DNA of 64,000 bases, from assembly GCA_977017575.1 (NCBI GenBank), contig CDRNVI010000015.1:310001-374000 (forward strand), given 5' to 3'. The notes beneath the pieces were generated by a model that saw only the letters and a program-made list of their open reading frames with translations, searched no databases and was not told the DNA's origin. The stretch comes from Paramoeba atlantica (taxonomy: Eukaryota > Discosea). Each line of letters opens with the position of its first letter. Within the stretch, counting starts at the first letter, position 1. The position numbers were made by a program, and so were the translations under genes. Shown here one piece after another: positions 35,632 through 45,813 of this stretch.

Positions 35632-38394
35632 ATGGAGGACGCAGCTATTGGAGTACTTTTTGAGTTCGAACAATCGCTCTTAGAAGATAAGAATTGCGTT
35701 AGAATTCATCGCAAAAGCTCTGCACCTGCGCAATACGTAGTGTTTTCAGCCTGGGCGGAAAAGATTACTCGTTCTGTCACCCGAACCTCGGGGACTTTGC
35801 GTTATCTGCGCAATGAAGACGGAGCGACTCCGTATCTTCTTTTTTCGGATTCAATTTTTCGCGAGATTGTGCTTGATGTGATGGATGAAGGGGGACACAT
35901 CCTGGAATTATATGCTGATAGAAAGTTGATAAAGAAGGCTACTCCGTCTCGAATGGAAGAATTCGATGACATCATTTTTGCTTCAAATGTTTCTATTATT
36001 GCTCTACACCTCTCTCGGTCGTCCCCCAGTACAATACAAATTGCATGTGCCGTCCTAAATTCTTCTCTTCGCACTTTCAACACATGCACTTTTCTGGATC
36101 ACACTCTTACGTTTCAAAATTTAAAGGTTTTGTTCATATCTAATTCAGCTAAGGAGGTTGTGTTACATCCGCTGCGAACCAAAGGAAGCCCTATCAATGA
36201 TGGAGGACTTGGAAATATTCTTGATGAGGAAGAATGTGCACGTTTTAGCGATGTGTGTTCCAGGCACAGTATTCGTATTTCGGATTACAAGGGATCAATA
36301 CGCGCCTGGCATGCAGATTACGCAACAGTTTCGATAGATAGAATAATACGCCGCTCTGAAACAGTATCTAAATGGTCACGGGAGAATCCAATCGAAGTAT
36401 CCTTATGTGGAGGGTTAATCGATCACCTCGCTCTTCTTCAAGAGGAGTGTAATTTCGGTCAATATCGTATTACTCCTGTAGTACTTGGCTCGTTTATGAA
36501 ACTGGATGCAAGTTCGATTGATGCTTTGCACATATTCCCACAGCAACAGAGCGCTTGTGATACGTCCTTATATGATTTGCTAAAAAGGCATTGCAATACA
36601 AGCATGGGTATGAGGCTTTTACGGTTTTATCTTACTCAACCCCTCACCAAAGTTGATACTATTACTAGCAGGCAAAATATGGTTTCTCTGTTTCTGGAGG
36701 ATGCGATTCTACGAGAAGGCATTAAATCCGAAGTGCTGAGCTCTCTTCCGGACATGGACCGATTCATGAAAAAAATGCAACGACAAAAAACCTCTCTAAA
36801 AGAGATTTTTGATCTGAACAGTTTTCTTACTGGCATGTTTCGGTTAGCTACTCTTCTTGAAAACTATGCGGGAGAACAGCAGGAAATGCTGCAATGCGAT
36901 TGGCACATACCTCTAAAAGCTATGTGTGTACATTTCGAAAAATTGAGCAAATTGATAGAAAACGTCATAGAAGTGGACGAAGATCGTGGAATTAGCGCTC
37001 GTATTCGACCTCAGTTTGACGCAGCGTTGGCGGAATTGGAGGAAGCACGTCAAAGTACTTATGAACAGATCAACATAGAATACCAAAAGGTGTTGACGAA
37101 GTACAACTGGACGGAGCGTTTCGCAAAATTGGAACCATATGCACCCACTGGGGGGTTTACGTTTCGAGTTTCTAGGAAAGATGACAAAGAAGCGAGGCAA
37201 AATAAAAAATTTAATGTTCTTCAAACCTCTAAAGATGGTGTACGCTTCGTAAATTCTGAACTCTCGGCACTTAGCTCAGAATATCGAAATATATCTTCTC
37301 AGTATTCCCAGAGGCAGCGTCAGTTGGAAGAAAAATTATTAGAAACAGTGCGTTCATATCGGCCTGTTCTTGATGATGCTGTAGACCTAGTTGCTCAAAT
37401 GGATATTTTTATTTCGTGGGGAACACTTATTGCACGAAGCAGAAACGGTTTTTGTCTTCCTTCGTTTAACAGTCATCGAACTCGGCTAACGCAATTAAGA
37501 CACCCTCTGATTCAAGATCAAGGAGATGCGGTAGCAAACGGCATAGATTTTGAGCATTTTGAAGCTAGCGATACAACGTTCGCAGAGGTTAACTACGGAT
37601 CCGAGGCTGCTGAAATGTATATTATTACGGGACCCAATATGGGAGGGAAGTCAACTTTTATGCGAGCCGTTGCACTTGTCCATATATTAGCTCAAATTGG
37701 ATGCTTTGTTCCTTGTGAATGCGCGGAAATCGTCATACGTGACAGCATTCTATGCCGCGTTGGAGCGGGAGATATTATGGCTCACGGGGTCAGCACCTTT
37801 ATGCGAGAAATGCAAGAAACAGCTCACATAATAAACTGTGCTACGCCCGATTCACTTGTGATTATTGATGAACTCGGGCGGGGAACATCAACTTATGATG
37901 GATTCGGAATCGCCTGGGCAGTGGCGGAGCATATAGCCACAGAGATCCATAGTTTTACACTGCTGGCGACGCACTTTCATGAGATGACAGCATTGCCTGA
38001 CATGCTCAAAAATAGTCGCTTGGTTCGCAATCTTCATGTGACCGCGATATGTGAAACGGGGTCCTTGAGTTTTCCATACAAGCTGTTACCTGGTCCATGC
38101 TTTAAAAGTTTCGGACTGCATGTGGCAGAAATGGCACGTATGCCGGAAGAAGCCTTAAAAGTAGCTCGCGAGAAGTCACTCGAACTGGAAGGAAAAAACA
38201 CTGGCTTTAATGCGAAAGATTCTCAGAGCTCCAATGTACATTCCAATATGTGTAATATTCCTCTTGAAAAGCTAACTTCATACGCAGAGGAGTATACTCG
38301 CAATCCAAATAAGGAGATGCTACGTGCTCGTATCTTGGCCGACGGAGAAATGTGTCCTGAAGTGCTAGCGTTATTACCCCAAGGCGCCGCATGA
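35632..38394 (+). CDS. MSH2: DNA mismatch repair ATPase MSH2
   Basis: A 920-residue MutS homologue; human MSH2 has 934. It pairs with MSH6 or MSH3 to bind mismatches in the nucleus. Residues 15-130 fit the MSH2-type N-terminal domain and lack the Phe-x-Glu mismatch wedge of MSH6. The ATPase domain is complete: Walker A GPNMGGKSTFMR at residue 668, AQIGCFVPCECAE, RVGAGDIMAHGVSTFMREM, Walker B LVIIDELGRGTSTYDGFG and ATHFHEM. The MSH2-type phrases IGCFVPCE and NLHVTA distinguish it from MSH3-6. The clamp region (about 430-540) is coiled-coil-like. The C-terminal helices end in a short acidic tail. No truncation. Confidence 0.96.
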   Translation: MEDAAIGVLFEFEQSLLEDKNCVRIHRKSSAPAQYVVFSAWAEKITRSVTRTSGTLRYLRNEDGATPYLLFSDSIFREIVLDVMDEGGHILELYADRKLIKKATPSRMEEFDDIIFASNVSIIALHLSRSSPSTIQIACAVLNSSLRTFNTCTFLDHTLTFQNLKVLFISNSAKEVVLHPLRTKGSPINDGGLGNILDEEECARFSDVCSRHSIRISDYKGSIRAWHADYATVSIDRIIRRSETVSKWSRENPIEVSLCGGLIDHLALLQEECNFGQYRITPVVLGSFMKLDASSIDALHIFPQQQSACDTSLYDLLKRHCNTSMGMRLLRFYLTQPLTKVDTITSRQNMVSLFLEDAILREGIKSEVLSSLPDMDRFMKKMQRQKTSLKEIFDLNSFLTGMFRLATLLENYAGEQQEMLQCDWHIPLKAMCVHFEKLSKLIENVIEVDEDRGISARIRPQFDAALAELEEARQSTYEQINIEYQKVLTKYNWTERFAKLEPYAPTGGFTFRVSRKDDKEARQNKKFNVLQTSKDGVRFVNSELSALSSEYRNISSQYSQRQRQLEEKLLETVRSYRPVLDDAVDLVAQMDIFISWGTLIARSRNGFCLPSFNSHRTRLTQLRHPLIQDQGDAVANGIDFEHFEASDTTFAEVNYGSEAAEMYIITGPNMGGKSTFMRAVALVHILAQIGCFVPCECAEIVIRDSILCRVGAGDIMAHGVSTFMREMQETAHIINCATPDSLVIIDELGRGTSTYDGFGIAWAVAEHIATEIHSFTLLATHFHEMTALPDMLKNSRLVRNLHVTAICETGSLSFPYKLLPGPCFKSFGLHVAEMARMPEEALKVAREKSLELEGKNTGFNAKDSQSSNVHSNMCNIPLEKLTSYAEEYTRNPNKEMLRARILADGEMCPEVLALLPQGAA

Positions 38395-38733
38395 AATATG
38401 CGAAGAAAACGTCCAGACAAACATGGTGAGACGCGTAGTAACGCACAAGAAATTACCGTAGATTTATTTTACTGTATAAGTATTTGTAGTACTGCGATTG
38501 CCTATTGAGACAGATGAACCTTCACAATACCATATACAGGAACATACGCAACAAGTTGTATATTCTAGTGTATATTGTGGTTAGTATAAAAGATATTACG
38601 TACAGTACGTAAAGACCTGCAATTACTCTGTACGTAAAGACCTGCAATTTTATTACTGTAGAGCACACGGCTGCCAATATAGTGCATCATTTACCTCTTG
38701 TATGTACTTGTCTCGCACTCTTTCCTTCTCAGT
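38395..38733 (+). promoter_or_regulatory. Spacer with 25-bp tandem repeat and strong acceptor-like site
   Basis: gtacgtaaagacctgcaatt occurs at 38605-38624 and 38630-38649. The end is tctcgcactctttccttctc followed by AG at 38731-38732, one base before the ATG at 38734. This is the clearest pyrimidine-AG site in the window. Confidence 0.5.
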
Positions 38734-39873
38734 ATGAAAACACCTTTGCTTGCTCTCGGAAGCCTTCCTTCAAAAAAACGTAACCCCCTATGGAGGACAC
38801 GGAGGCATAGAAGCTTCTACCCCCAGCTTCCTTGGCTCATGACGAGTACACCGAATTTCATGGACAACGCTGAGCACCTCTACGGACGACGTGAGACCTG
38901 GGCTCGCCTCTACCAAAGTGACACCCCAGGTACCCCCAAAAATTGTCACAGGCTTGAGGACCCACTCCAGCTCATGCTGCAGTACATTGACTATCTGGAA
39001 GGGGAGTACAAGGAACTTTTCCGCCAATCCGAGCGGCTGGAACACAAAATTGCTGTCGCGGAGACTGTGTACGAAATGTGGCTCGCGAGAGCATTGAAAG
39101 AGGGTACCTACGTGCTACGCGAATGGCGCCACCCTCAAATCCCCCCACACGCGGAGTACATTCCCCTTCGTCTGCGACGACGACTCGAGGAACAACAAAG
39201 ATGTGAGGCGGAGGGACTTCCCCTTCCCCGGGGGTATGGTGCCACGCTGCGTCGGGAACTTGAGACCCGCACCCCGGCCGATGCTCCGGTTCCCCCCGAT
39301 GGCCCTGAACAAGAGGACCAGCTCTCGGGAAATCTACCCCACGACCCGTTGTTGGGGGCTGCACTGGCCCGAGAGGTTCCACCGGAGCCCAGTGAGATGC
39401 CGTTTCTACGTCGTCGTGTGATCTCTTCCCCCGACTCACTGCACCCTGCACTCGCGCGGTGGACGGAAAGGTGGTATCCAGAGGGCGATGATGGAATTAA
39501 ACCCCTTGCAGGAGCAGCTGCTCCCGGGGTCTCGCGTCGGGAGGAGACGCCCTACGACGCGAGCCTGGAGGACCCTCCCCGATCATCGTCTCGTGGGAGA
39601 GGAAAAGATGGTGAGCTACGCAAACAGCTCGTAGGCCGACGCGTGGAGAAACGCCCACCGGTGGCGAAAACACTTCATGAACTACGTTCGCGCACACCGA
39701 CATTTGATGCTACGCATACGTATCGTCAGAAAGGGGCACGGGATGCGCATTCCAGTGCCACAGCCGTCCGTGTGGACTGGGATACCCTCCGTCAGTCACA
39801 GGGGGACTCGAGCTATGACCGAAAACGTGCACAGGAACGGAAAATTCGACTGCAGCGTGGAGAAGGTGTATAG
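38734..39873 (+). CDS. Arg/Pro-rich protein of unknown function, possibly mitochondrial
   Basis: About 379 residues, not recognised. I chose the ATG at 38734 because a strong pyrimidine tract and AG end one base before it; the frame is open 12 codons further upstream. The N-terminus (LGSLPSKKRNPLWRTRRHRS) is basic and lacks acidic residues, as in mitochondrial presequences. Residues 85-190 look helical and highly charged (DPLQLMLQYIDYLEGEYKEL onward). From 190 the protein is rich in Arg, Pro, Glu and Gly. It could be a lineage-specific mitoribosome or organelle structural protein, but nothing proves it. Codons favour C and G far more than in MSH2 next door. Confidence 0.6.
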   Translation: MKTPLLALGSLPSKKRNPLWRTRRHRSFYPQLPWLMTSTPNFMDNAEHLYGRRETWARLYQSDTPGTPKNCHRLEDPLQLMLQYIDYLEGEYKELFRQSERLEHKIAVAETVYEMWLARALKEGTYVLREWRHPQIPPHAEYIPLRLRRRLEEQQRCEAEGLPLPRGYGATLRRELETRTPADAPVPPDGPEQEDQLSGNLPHDPLLGAALAREVPPEPSEMPFLRRRVISSPDSLHPALARWTERWYPEGDDGIKPLAGAAAPGVSRREETPYDASLEDPPRSSSRGRGKDGELRKQLVGRRVEKRPPVAKTLHELRSRTPTFDATHTYRQKGARDAHSSATAVRVDWDTLRQSQGDSSYDRKRAQERKIRLQRGEGV

Positions 39874-40080
39874 CGTTTATTTCTCTCTGCAGGATTCAAT
39901 AGCGATAAATCATTATCCATATTGATCGTTAATCCTTTTTCATATTCCATAATGGTCATTTTTTTAACTTTTCCCATTCACAACACGTAACATACCCTAC
40001 CCACCTACCTCTTCTTCCGCCTTTTCACCCCTTTCCACTCTCTACCCCTCTCCCCCCCCCACCACCACCACCACCCTCCC

Positions 40081-41157
40081 ATGGATTTCCTCCTCCACGG
40101 CACCTTCGTCACCCTCCACAAAACCCTCGAGACCCCGTTCAACCGCATCTGGTCCCTCTACCTTAACCAATCCGGTCTCCGTGCCGAGCACGCCCTCCCC
40201 CCCTCCCCCCCCCTCTCCCTCCCCCAAACCCTCTCCTACCTCCTCCACGCCCCCTCCGGCAAACCCCACGCCTTCTTCCACTCCACCCGGTTCGCCATCC
40301 TCGGCAACCTCACCCTCCCCTACGTGGGCTACGGGCTCCACCTGCTGTGGTCCGCCACGGGGCTCGCCCCCACCCGCCCGGCCCCCCTCCTGCTGCTACG
40401 GCTCACCACCGCGGTGGGCTCCACGCTGCTCGCCTACCCGCTCCACCTCATCCACTTCCGTATGCTTACGGACTTCAGCGACGCCCCCGTGGGGGCGTGG
40501 GCCACGGTGAGAGGGGTGTGGGCCCGGGAGGGGGTGCGGGGGCTGTACCGCGGGTGCGGGGTGAGTGTGCTCGGGGGGGTGGGGTACCGTGTGGTGTATG
40601 GGGCGCTGGCGAAGGGGGCGGAGAGGGGGCTGGGGGCGTACTACTATGGGGGAGGAGGGGGGGGAGGGGGGGAACAGGGGGGTGGGTTTCCCCTCAGTAC
40701 GACCACCGCGTTTGTGGTGCAGTACGGGTTGACGGTGGTGGCGGGGTTGGTGGTGTACCCGTTGGATGTGGTGCGGCGGAGGGCGATGTTGCGGGGTCGG
40801 GGAGGGGGGGAAGAGCGAAAGGGGGAGAGGGGGGAAGAGGGTGGGGGGAGGGGTAAGGAGGAGAAAAGACGGGTGGCGGAGATAGAGGCGAGGGCGGAGA
40901 CCCGCGCTGGGGGAGGTGGAAATGTCACCCTTGCGGTGGCTCGTGAGATGTGGCAGAGAGAGGGGATTGGGGCTTTCTGGGACCACGCGTTGGGGTCGGT
41001 TCTGAAATCGGTTTTACGGGGTGCGCTGATTCTGGCGTGGGATGTGTTAACGCATGATCTGCGGTACCAAGGGGATTCGGAGATTGAGCAAATTTTTCAA
41101 GAGGGAGAGACACATGAGGGGAAGCTGAAGGCAGCGAACGGGGATGTCTCAGTGTAA
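40081..41157 (+). CDS. Divergent ADP/ATP-carrier-like SLC25 protein with mirrored base skew
   Basis: A 358-residue carrier-family protein. GLYRGCGVSVLGGVGYRVVY corresponds closely to the second matrix helix block of ADP/ATP carriers. YPLDVVRRRAMLRGR corresponds to their RRRMM signature with Ala inserted at the first Met. Repeat 3 ends AFWDHALGSVLKSVLRGALI as in that family. The first two signatures have lost charged partners: TPFNRIW and YPLHLIH in place of PX[DE]XX[KR]. A Gly/Arg/Glu-rich insertion of about 45 residues follows the third signature. Wobble positions are nearly all C up to about 40,400 and mostly G from about 40,500 on. It could be a functional but specialised carrier or a decaying one. 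Confidence 0.72.
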   Translation: MDFLLHGTFVTLHKTLETPFNRIWSLYLNQSGLRAEHALPPSPPLSLPQTLSYLLHAPSGKPHAFFHSTRFAILGNLTLPYVGYGLHLLWSATGLAPTRPAPLLLLRLTTAVGSTLLAYPLHLIHFRMLTDFSDAPVGAWATVRGVWAREGVRGLYRGCGVSVLGGVGYRVVYGALAKGAERGLGAYYYGGGGGGGGEQGGGFPLSTTTAFVVQYGLTVVAGLVVYPLDVVRRRAMLRGRGGGEERKGERGEEGGGRGKEEKRRVAEIEARAETRAGGGGNVTLAVAREMWQREGIGAFWDHALGSVLKSVLRGALILAWDVLTHDLRYQGDSEIEQIFQEGETHEGKLKAANGDVSV

Positions 41158-41466
41158 GAACGTGTGTTGCGAGTTTGTTTCAAATATAGAAAGTTTTTTT
41201 TGTAAATTAGTGTCTGAATAGAAAAGGTGAACAATATGTGACGAAGGTATTGCTTTCTACTGAAGTTTTGAGCTGAAGCCGCTGTCTTAGAGAACGAGAA
41301 TATTTGTTTTTGCAAGACTTTCTTTGGTAGTATCACTTGTTTTCATTGTGGCACACGAATCCATCATAGATTATTGCATAAGGCCCCTTAGTTTCGTATT
41401 TTTAGTTCGTGTTTCTGTCTTATTTCTTTTCAGCATTTTAACAAAGTTTCGGAATTCTTTTTGGAA
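41158..41466 (+). promoter_or_regulatory. Spacer with acceptor-like site before the ABCF gene
   Basis: Composition returns to AT-rich. The phrase cgtgtttctgtcttatttct, then tttcag, ends with AG at 41432-41433, 33 bases before the ATG at 41467. No gene is seen. Confidence 0.5.
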
Positions 41467-43617
41467 ATGGAACTAAAGGAATTGGAGGACATTCTTCGCA
41501 CGTCAAATCACGAGATTGCAGGCCTATTTACTGGGGTATACACTAAGCCATCTCTATTGAAGACTCACGCGTGTGTCATCAAGTATATTCTGAACATACT
41601 TCAGTCACAGACTAATTCTCATGAAAGAGTGGAAAATGATCAGGATCTTATGGATACTGTTGCTCTTTTTTTGACAGAATATGGTGTGTACGACGATTTA
41701 GCAAGGGCTCAAGAAGACACTCGCAGTCTGTTTAATATTATGGATCAGCGAGACCTCCTAGCAAAATTCATGCATCCTCGGATCTTGGATACCCCTGTTA
41801 TTATAGGAAAGGTTACGCATGTGAACTCGCAAAATCTTGAAAAAAAGATCAGTGCTAATTTTAACGAGGAACTTGATTGGGAAAAGAGTAGGGAAAGATC
41901 TCGAGCTGAGAGGCGCAAGAAAAAAGATGATGAGCAGAGGCAATGCGTACAGAAGGAGTACGACGCTTTCATTAAATCCAAAGGTCTTCCACAAACACGT
42001 CACAATACATGCATTCACCGCGAAGGCGTTGGAAAACAACATGGGGAAAATATTGTCTGTGACAATATTCATGTGAATATGGGGAAAACTGTTCTTCTTG
42101 ACGGTACAAAATTACAACTTTTTTGCGCCCACAAATATGGTTTTGTTGGTCCCAATGGCTCTGGTAAAACCACGTTGCTTCGCATGCTCACCGCAAAGGA
42201 ACTTGAAGGAATCAATCCTTATTTGCAAATTATTCACGTGGAACAAGAAATATCTTCAAGCGATCAATCTCCTTTAAAAATTATTTTGGACAGCGACGTA
42301 GAGCGCACACAGCTTCTTGACGAAGAACAAGAATTATTGGCAGCTGAAAATTTAAATAGCGAACGCCTTGCACAAGTATATGCACGTATGGAAGAGATCG
42401 ATGTCCAAACTGCTGAAAATCGGGCTCGCACTATCTTGCGTGGACTGAGCTTTACAGATGAAATGATGACAAGTCCTTCGAGTAAACTATCCGGAGGGTG
42501 GCGAATGCGCGTTGCACTTGCACAGGCTCTTTTTATTAAACCTGATGTTCTCCTTCTTGACGAACCAACAAACCATCTTGATCTTCACGCAGTACTTTGG
42601 CTAGAGAAATTTCTAAAGAAGTGGGATAAAACATTAGTCGTAGTCTCTCATAGTCGCTCTTTTTTGAACGAAGTCTGCACCGAAATAATCCACCTTGAAG
42701 ATAGAAAGCTAATTTATTACAAAGGGGATTACAACACTTTCGAGCGCTCTAGGACAGACAGAATGCAGCAAAGAAAACGAGAATATGAGGCTCAGGAAAG
42801 AAGCAAATCACACATGCAAGCATTTATTGATCGTTTTCGCTATAGCGCGGCACGAGCTGCCCAGGCTCAAAGTCGTTTGAAAGCAATTGATCGCCTAGAT
42901 AAAATTGCTCCTGTTGTAGAGGAAGCAAGGTTAAAATTTGACTTTCCTAGCCCCGAGTGCGCAGAGAGAAATTTGCTTCAAGTTTCCGGTCTTTCTTATC
43001 GATACAAGCTAGGGGGAAGACTTATCATTTCTAAGGTACATATGAACGTAGACTCCGATTCACGCATCGGTATAGTGGGATCAAATGGCAGTGGTAAATC
43101 CACTTTCCTCAAATTGTTGAGTGAAAAACTACCCTGCGGATTGGGTCAAATTACGCGTAATCCAAAGGCTCGGATATCGATGTTCTCACAGCACCATATC
43201 GACGGATTAAATCTGGCACAGACACCATTAGAATCAATGCAAGCAGCGTTCCCTAAGGTAGAAATTTCGCGTTTGCGTGGACACCTTAGTCGTTTTGGAT
43301 TATGTGGTGAAAAGCATCTTCAATCAAACTATACACTTTCTGGTGGTCAAAAGAGCCGTCTGGCATTTGCATTAATGACTTATTTTACACCAGATCTTCT
43401 TTTACTTGATGAACCCACAAATCACTTAGATATTGACACAGTAGACGCTTTGATTATGGCGCTCAATGCGTACCGTGGTGGTGTTGTCATTGTGTCCCAT
43501 GATGAGCACTTTATTTCGTCGGTTTGTGACGACTTGTGGGTTGCGGAAGCAACATGTCTAAACAGGTTTGACGACACGTTCGCTGTTTATAAGAAGCGCA
43601 TACAATCTCTCATGTGA
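41467..43617 (+). CDS. GCN20: ABCF ATPase of the GCN20/ABCF3 type
   Basis: About 716 residues from the ATG at 41467 (the frame is open from a TTG two codons earlier). ABCF3/GCN20 acts in the cytosol on ribosomes, with GCN1 in activating the GCN2 kinase. The 190-residue N-terminal extension, with DILRTSNHEIAGLFTGV, is typical of GCN20/ABCF3 and absent from ABCF1/2. Two ABC domains follow. The first has GPNGSGKTT, LSGGWRMR and DVLLLDEPTNHLD; the second has GSNGSGKST, LSGGQKSR and DLLLLDEPTNHLD. The linker between them is charged and helical, as in ABCF proteins. There are no membrane segments. All ATPase motifs are intact. Confidence 0.9.
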   Translation: MELKELEDILRTSNHEIAGLFTGVYTKPSLLKTHACVIKYILNILQSQTNSHERVENDQDLMDTVALFLTEYGVYDDLARAQEDTRSLFNIMDQRDLLAKFMHPRILDTPVIIGKVTHVNSQNLEKKISANFNEELDWEKSRERSRAERRKKKDDEQRQCVQKEYDAFIKSKGLPQTRHNTCIHREGVGKQHGENIVCDNIHVNMGKTVLLDGTKLQLFCAHKYGFVGPNGSGKTTLLRMLTAKELEGINPYLQIIHVEQEISSSDQSPLKIILDSDVERTQLLDEEQELLAAENLNSERLAQVYARMEEIDVQTAENRARTILRGLSFTDEMMTSPSSKLSGGWRMRVALAQALFIKPDVLLLDEPTNHLDLHAVLWLEKFLKKWDKTLVVVSHSRSFLNEVCTEIIHLEDRKLIYYKGDYNTFERSRTDRMQQRKREYEAQERSKSHMQAFIDRFRYSAARAAQAQSRLKAIDRLDKIAPVVEEARLKFDFPSPECAERNLLQVSGLSYRYKLGGRLIISKVHMNVDSDSRIGIVGSNGSGKSTFLKLLSEKLPCGLGQITRNPKARISMFSQHHIDGLNLAQTPLESMQAAFPKVEISRLRGHLSRFGLCGEKHLQSNYTLSGGQKSRLAFALMTYFTPDLLLLDEPTNHLDIDTVDALIMALNAYRGGVVIVSHDEHFISSVCDDLWVAEATCLNRFDDTFAVYKKRIQSLM

Positions 43618-44050
43618 GCTCAAAATTTATTTTAGAAAGATACCTTTAGCAGAGTGGCGACTTGCGCTTCAGGAGCCATATATATATATACACTTCTGCA
43701 CTTCTTTCTTATTAGGTTTTCCTTTTTAACGTGTTTAAGTTCGTTTTCTTCTTATTTTAGATACTTGGGTATTGTATTTTTTTCATTATTTAAGAGAACA
43801 CAGAAACTGTAGTAATAAAGAGGGATTACAAAAATACTTATGCTTCCTTGGTCACAGTATACAAAAACTGAGAACAGTGTCAAGGAATTTAGAGAAACAC
43901 TACTACACAATAGTGTAGAATAGTACATGTAGGTAATAAACTAATACGACAAAGTACTAAAAATAGACTGTCTGCCAAGAATTCTAATTGCATAATGTCG
44001 AAAATTGCTATCCAAACATGATTTTCTACTGCACGTTGACAAGGAGCGAG
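43618..44050. other. Spacer without visible gene
   Basis: AT-rich, with a short AT dinucleotide run (43678-43690). A frame entering the next gene from 43988 starts at TTG and has an alternative ATG at 44018. Confidence 0.5.
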
Positions 44051-45526
44051 ATGAAACCATTGAAGCTTGGTCGATTTGTTTATTCATTGTCGAGATTATC
44101 TCATGTGATACATGGATGTGACGCTCAGAAATTTGAAAAGGTACGTTGCTTCTCATCAAAAAGTGACAACGAATATAGTCGATACAGTAATCGAAAGGAT
44201 AGAGATTTTAAATATGCCCAAAGAAGACCCGGTGACTGGAAATGTAGTGCGTGCAACTCTATTAACTTTCGCTCAATAACAATTTGTCGCAGATGCGAAA
44301 AGCCTGTAAATAAAGACGATCTTCGCTGGAATAATGAAGATGGGTCTCCTTTCGTTGAACACAGAAACAGCTGGCCATGCCCTGTCTGTAATGTTTTGAA
44401 TAGGCAAGGGCGTATGCAGTGTTTCCGTTGCAATGAAAAAATTCCTAGGGAAATAGCGGCTCAATACAATTTCCATGATGGATCTTTCGTATGCACTCGA
44501 TGTCACGTTCTGAATTTTGCCGGAGCCGAATCTTGTAAGTTTTGCGGCGAGGCACCTCCAGCAGAGCTTAATTCAAGCGGCAATTCCGATCATCGCTTAA
44601 TTTTACAAAAGGCCAAATGGTTGTCCAAGTCTTGGAACTGGCAATGCCCCATTTGTGAATATCGCAATTTGAAATATCGGTGGGAATGCTACAAATGTCG
44701 TCATCAACGAGATGCCACTTGTGTGTACACGCCGAGTAACGAAGTTGGTGAGTATCCAGTGACCAGATTTCCAGGCTTACCGTGCGATTGGATATGTGGT
44801 GCATGTTCTAGGGTGAACTTTAAACATTCGAAAAAATGCACAAGGTGTAAGGCAGACAATGACTTAACTTCTCGAACTATTCCTTTGCCCGAGAGTGCGT
44901 ACTTTGGGGGACACAAGGATTATCGTCTCTCTATGGTCCTATTGCCTCCCGGTAGTTGGAGATGCGCCACATGTGAAGTTGTTAACGAACCAAGAAATAA
45001 GTATTGCCATCGATGCAAAAAGCGTACAGGAAATGATAGCAGAGTTTGCACTCTGTTGCAAGAATGGGGTGTAGGCGAGGCGGAAAGCCTTAATACGCTT
45101 AACTCATTGCGAAATATTATTAAGAAAACTGAATCTTTCATATCACAAGATTTGGATTCAGATTCTCTAGATTCGCTGAAAAATGGTCAGTCGTCTCATT
45201 CGTTATCTGACGGTGTGGTTACAGAGTCGAATTTAAGCGATTCTACTCTAGATACACGTGAGACTCGTATAAGAGTTGATACCGTTCCCGAGTACATGTC
45301 AGCAAGCTCAGCGCCACCACCGAGGTTTCCATTGTGGGAATGCAATGACTGTCACATGCACAATACATGCTTGAGATGTAGTTGTATTAGTTGCGGATCC
45401 CGATCTTCCCAACTACCTCCTCTTCCTGATGATTTCAAACACTGTTCCAAGTGCTCTCATGTTAACAACCGGGCGCGAATCAAATGTCTCCGCTGTACCG
45501 GTCTGGTGGAGGAAAAGAGACCATGA
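44051..45526 (+). CDS. Protein with eight RanBP2-type zinc fingers, likely mitochondrial
   Basis: About 491 residues from the ATG at 44051; an in-frame ATG at 44018 is possible. The N-terminus KLGRFVYSLSRLSHV, then VRCFSSKS, looks like a mitochondrial presequence with a cleavage site after Arg. Eight fingers of the pattern W-x-C-x2-C-x3-N-x6-C-x2-C follow, for example GDWKCSACNSINFRS, NSWPCPVCNVLNRQG, CDWICGACSRVNFKH and a last one, HCSKCSHVNNRARIKCLRC. RanBP2 fingers bind single-stranded RNA or ubiquitin; the Asn and the aromatic first residue fit the RNA-binding type. A Ser-rich linker lies between fingers 6 and 7. A paralogue with ten fingers lies at 54820. Confidence 0.82.
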   Translation: MKPLKLGRFVYSLSRLSHVIHGCDAQKFEKVRCFSSKSDNEYSRYSNRKDRDFKYAQRRPGDWKCSACNSINFRSITICRRCEKPVNKDDLRWNNEDGSPFVEHRNSWPCPVCNVLNRQGRMQCFRCNEKIPREIAAQYNFHDGSFVCTRCHVLNFAGAESCKFCGEAPPAELNSSGNSDHRLILQKAKWLSKSWNWQCPICEYRNLKYRWECYKCRHQRDATCVYTPSNEVGEYPVTRFPGLPCDWICGACSRVNFKHSKKCTRCKADNDLTSRTIPLPESAYFGGHKDYRLSMVLLPPGSWRCATCEVVNEPRNKYCHRCKKRTGNDSRVCTLLQEWGVGEAESLNTLNSLRNIIKKTESFISQDLDSDSLDSLKNGQSSHSLSDGVVTESNLSDSTLDTRETRIRVDTVPEYMSASSAPPPRFPLWECNDCHMHNTCLRCSCISCGSRSSQLPPLPDDFKHCSKCSHVNNRARIKCLRCTGLVEEKRP

Positions 45527-45758
45527 GGTTGTTCGTCAAGTACAGAATACCGAAGTTATTAAATACATGCCAATGAAACATTGCGGGCACTTTTCCCTTT
45601 TAGATGAGTACAAGCAGCATAAAATTTGAGTGAACACGGCATATCTTTTGGTGGTCATGAATCCACTTGTAAATTGTTTATTTGTTTTACTAAACGTACC
45701 GAGATTCAATTTCTTTTCTACCTCCGGGCCTTAAGACGAATTCGGTGCATTGTTTTCT

Positions 45759-45787
45759 GTACCCTTTGTTTCATTTGTTTTTCTTAG
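45759..45787 (+). promoter_or_regulatory. Acceptor-like tract before the nuclease fusion gene
   Basis: Pyrimidine-rich ctttgtttcatttgtttttc ends TTAG with AG at 45786-45787, 26 bases before the ATG at 45814. Confidence 0.45.
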
Positions 45788-45813
45788 AAGTTCTAAGAAT
45801 AAAAGCATAGTAA

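Noticed and set aside
40042-40986. Long frames on both strands within the carrier gene at 40 kb
   Set aside because: They are shadows caused by C and G runs; only the + frame from 40081 has carrier-family motifs.
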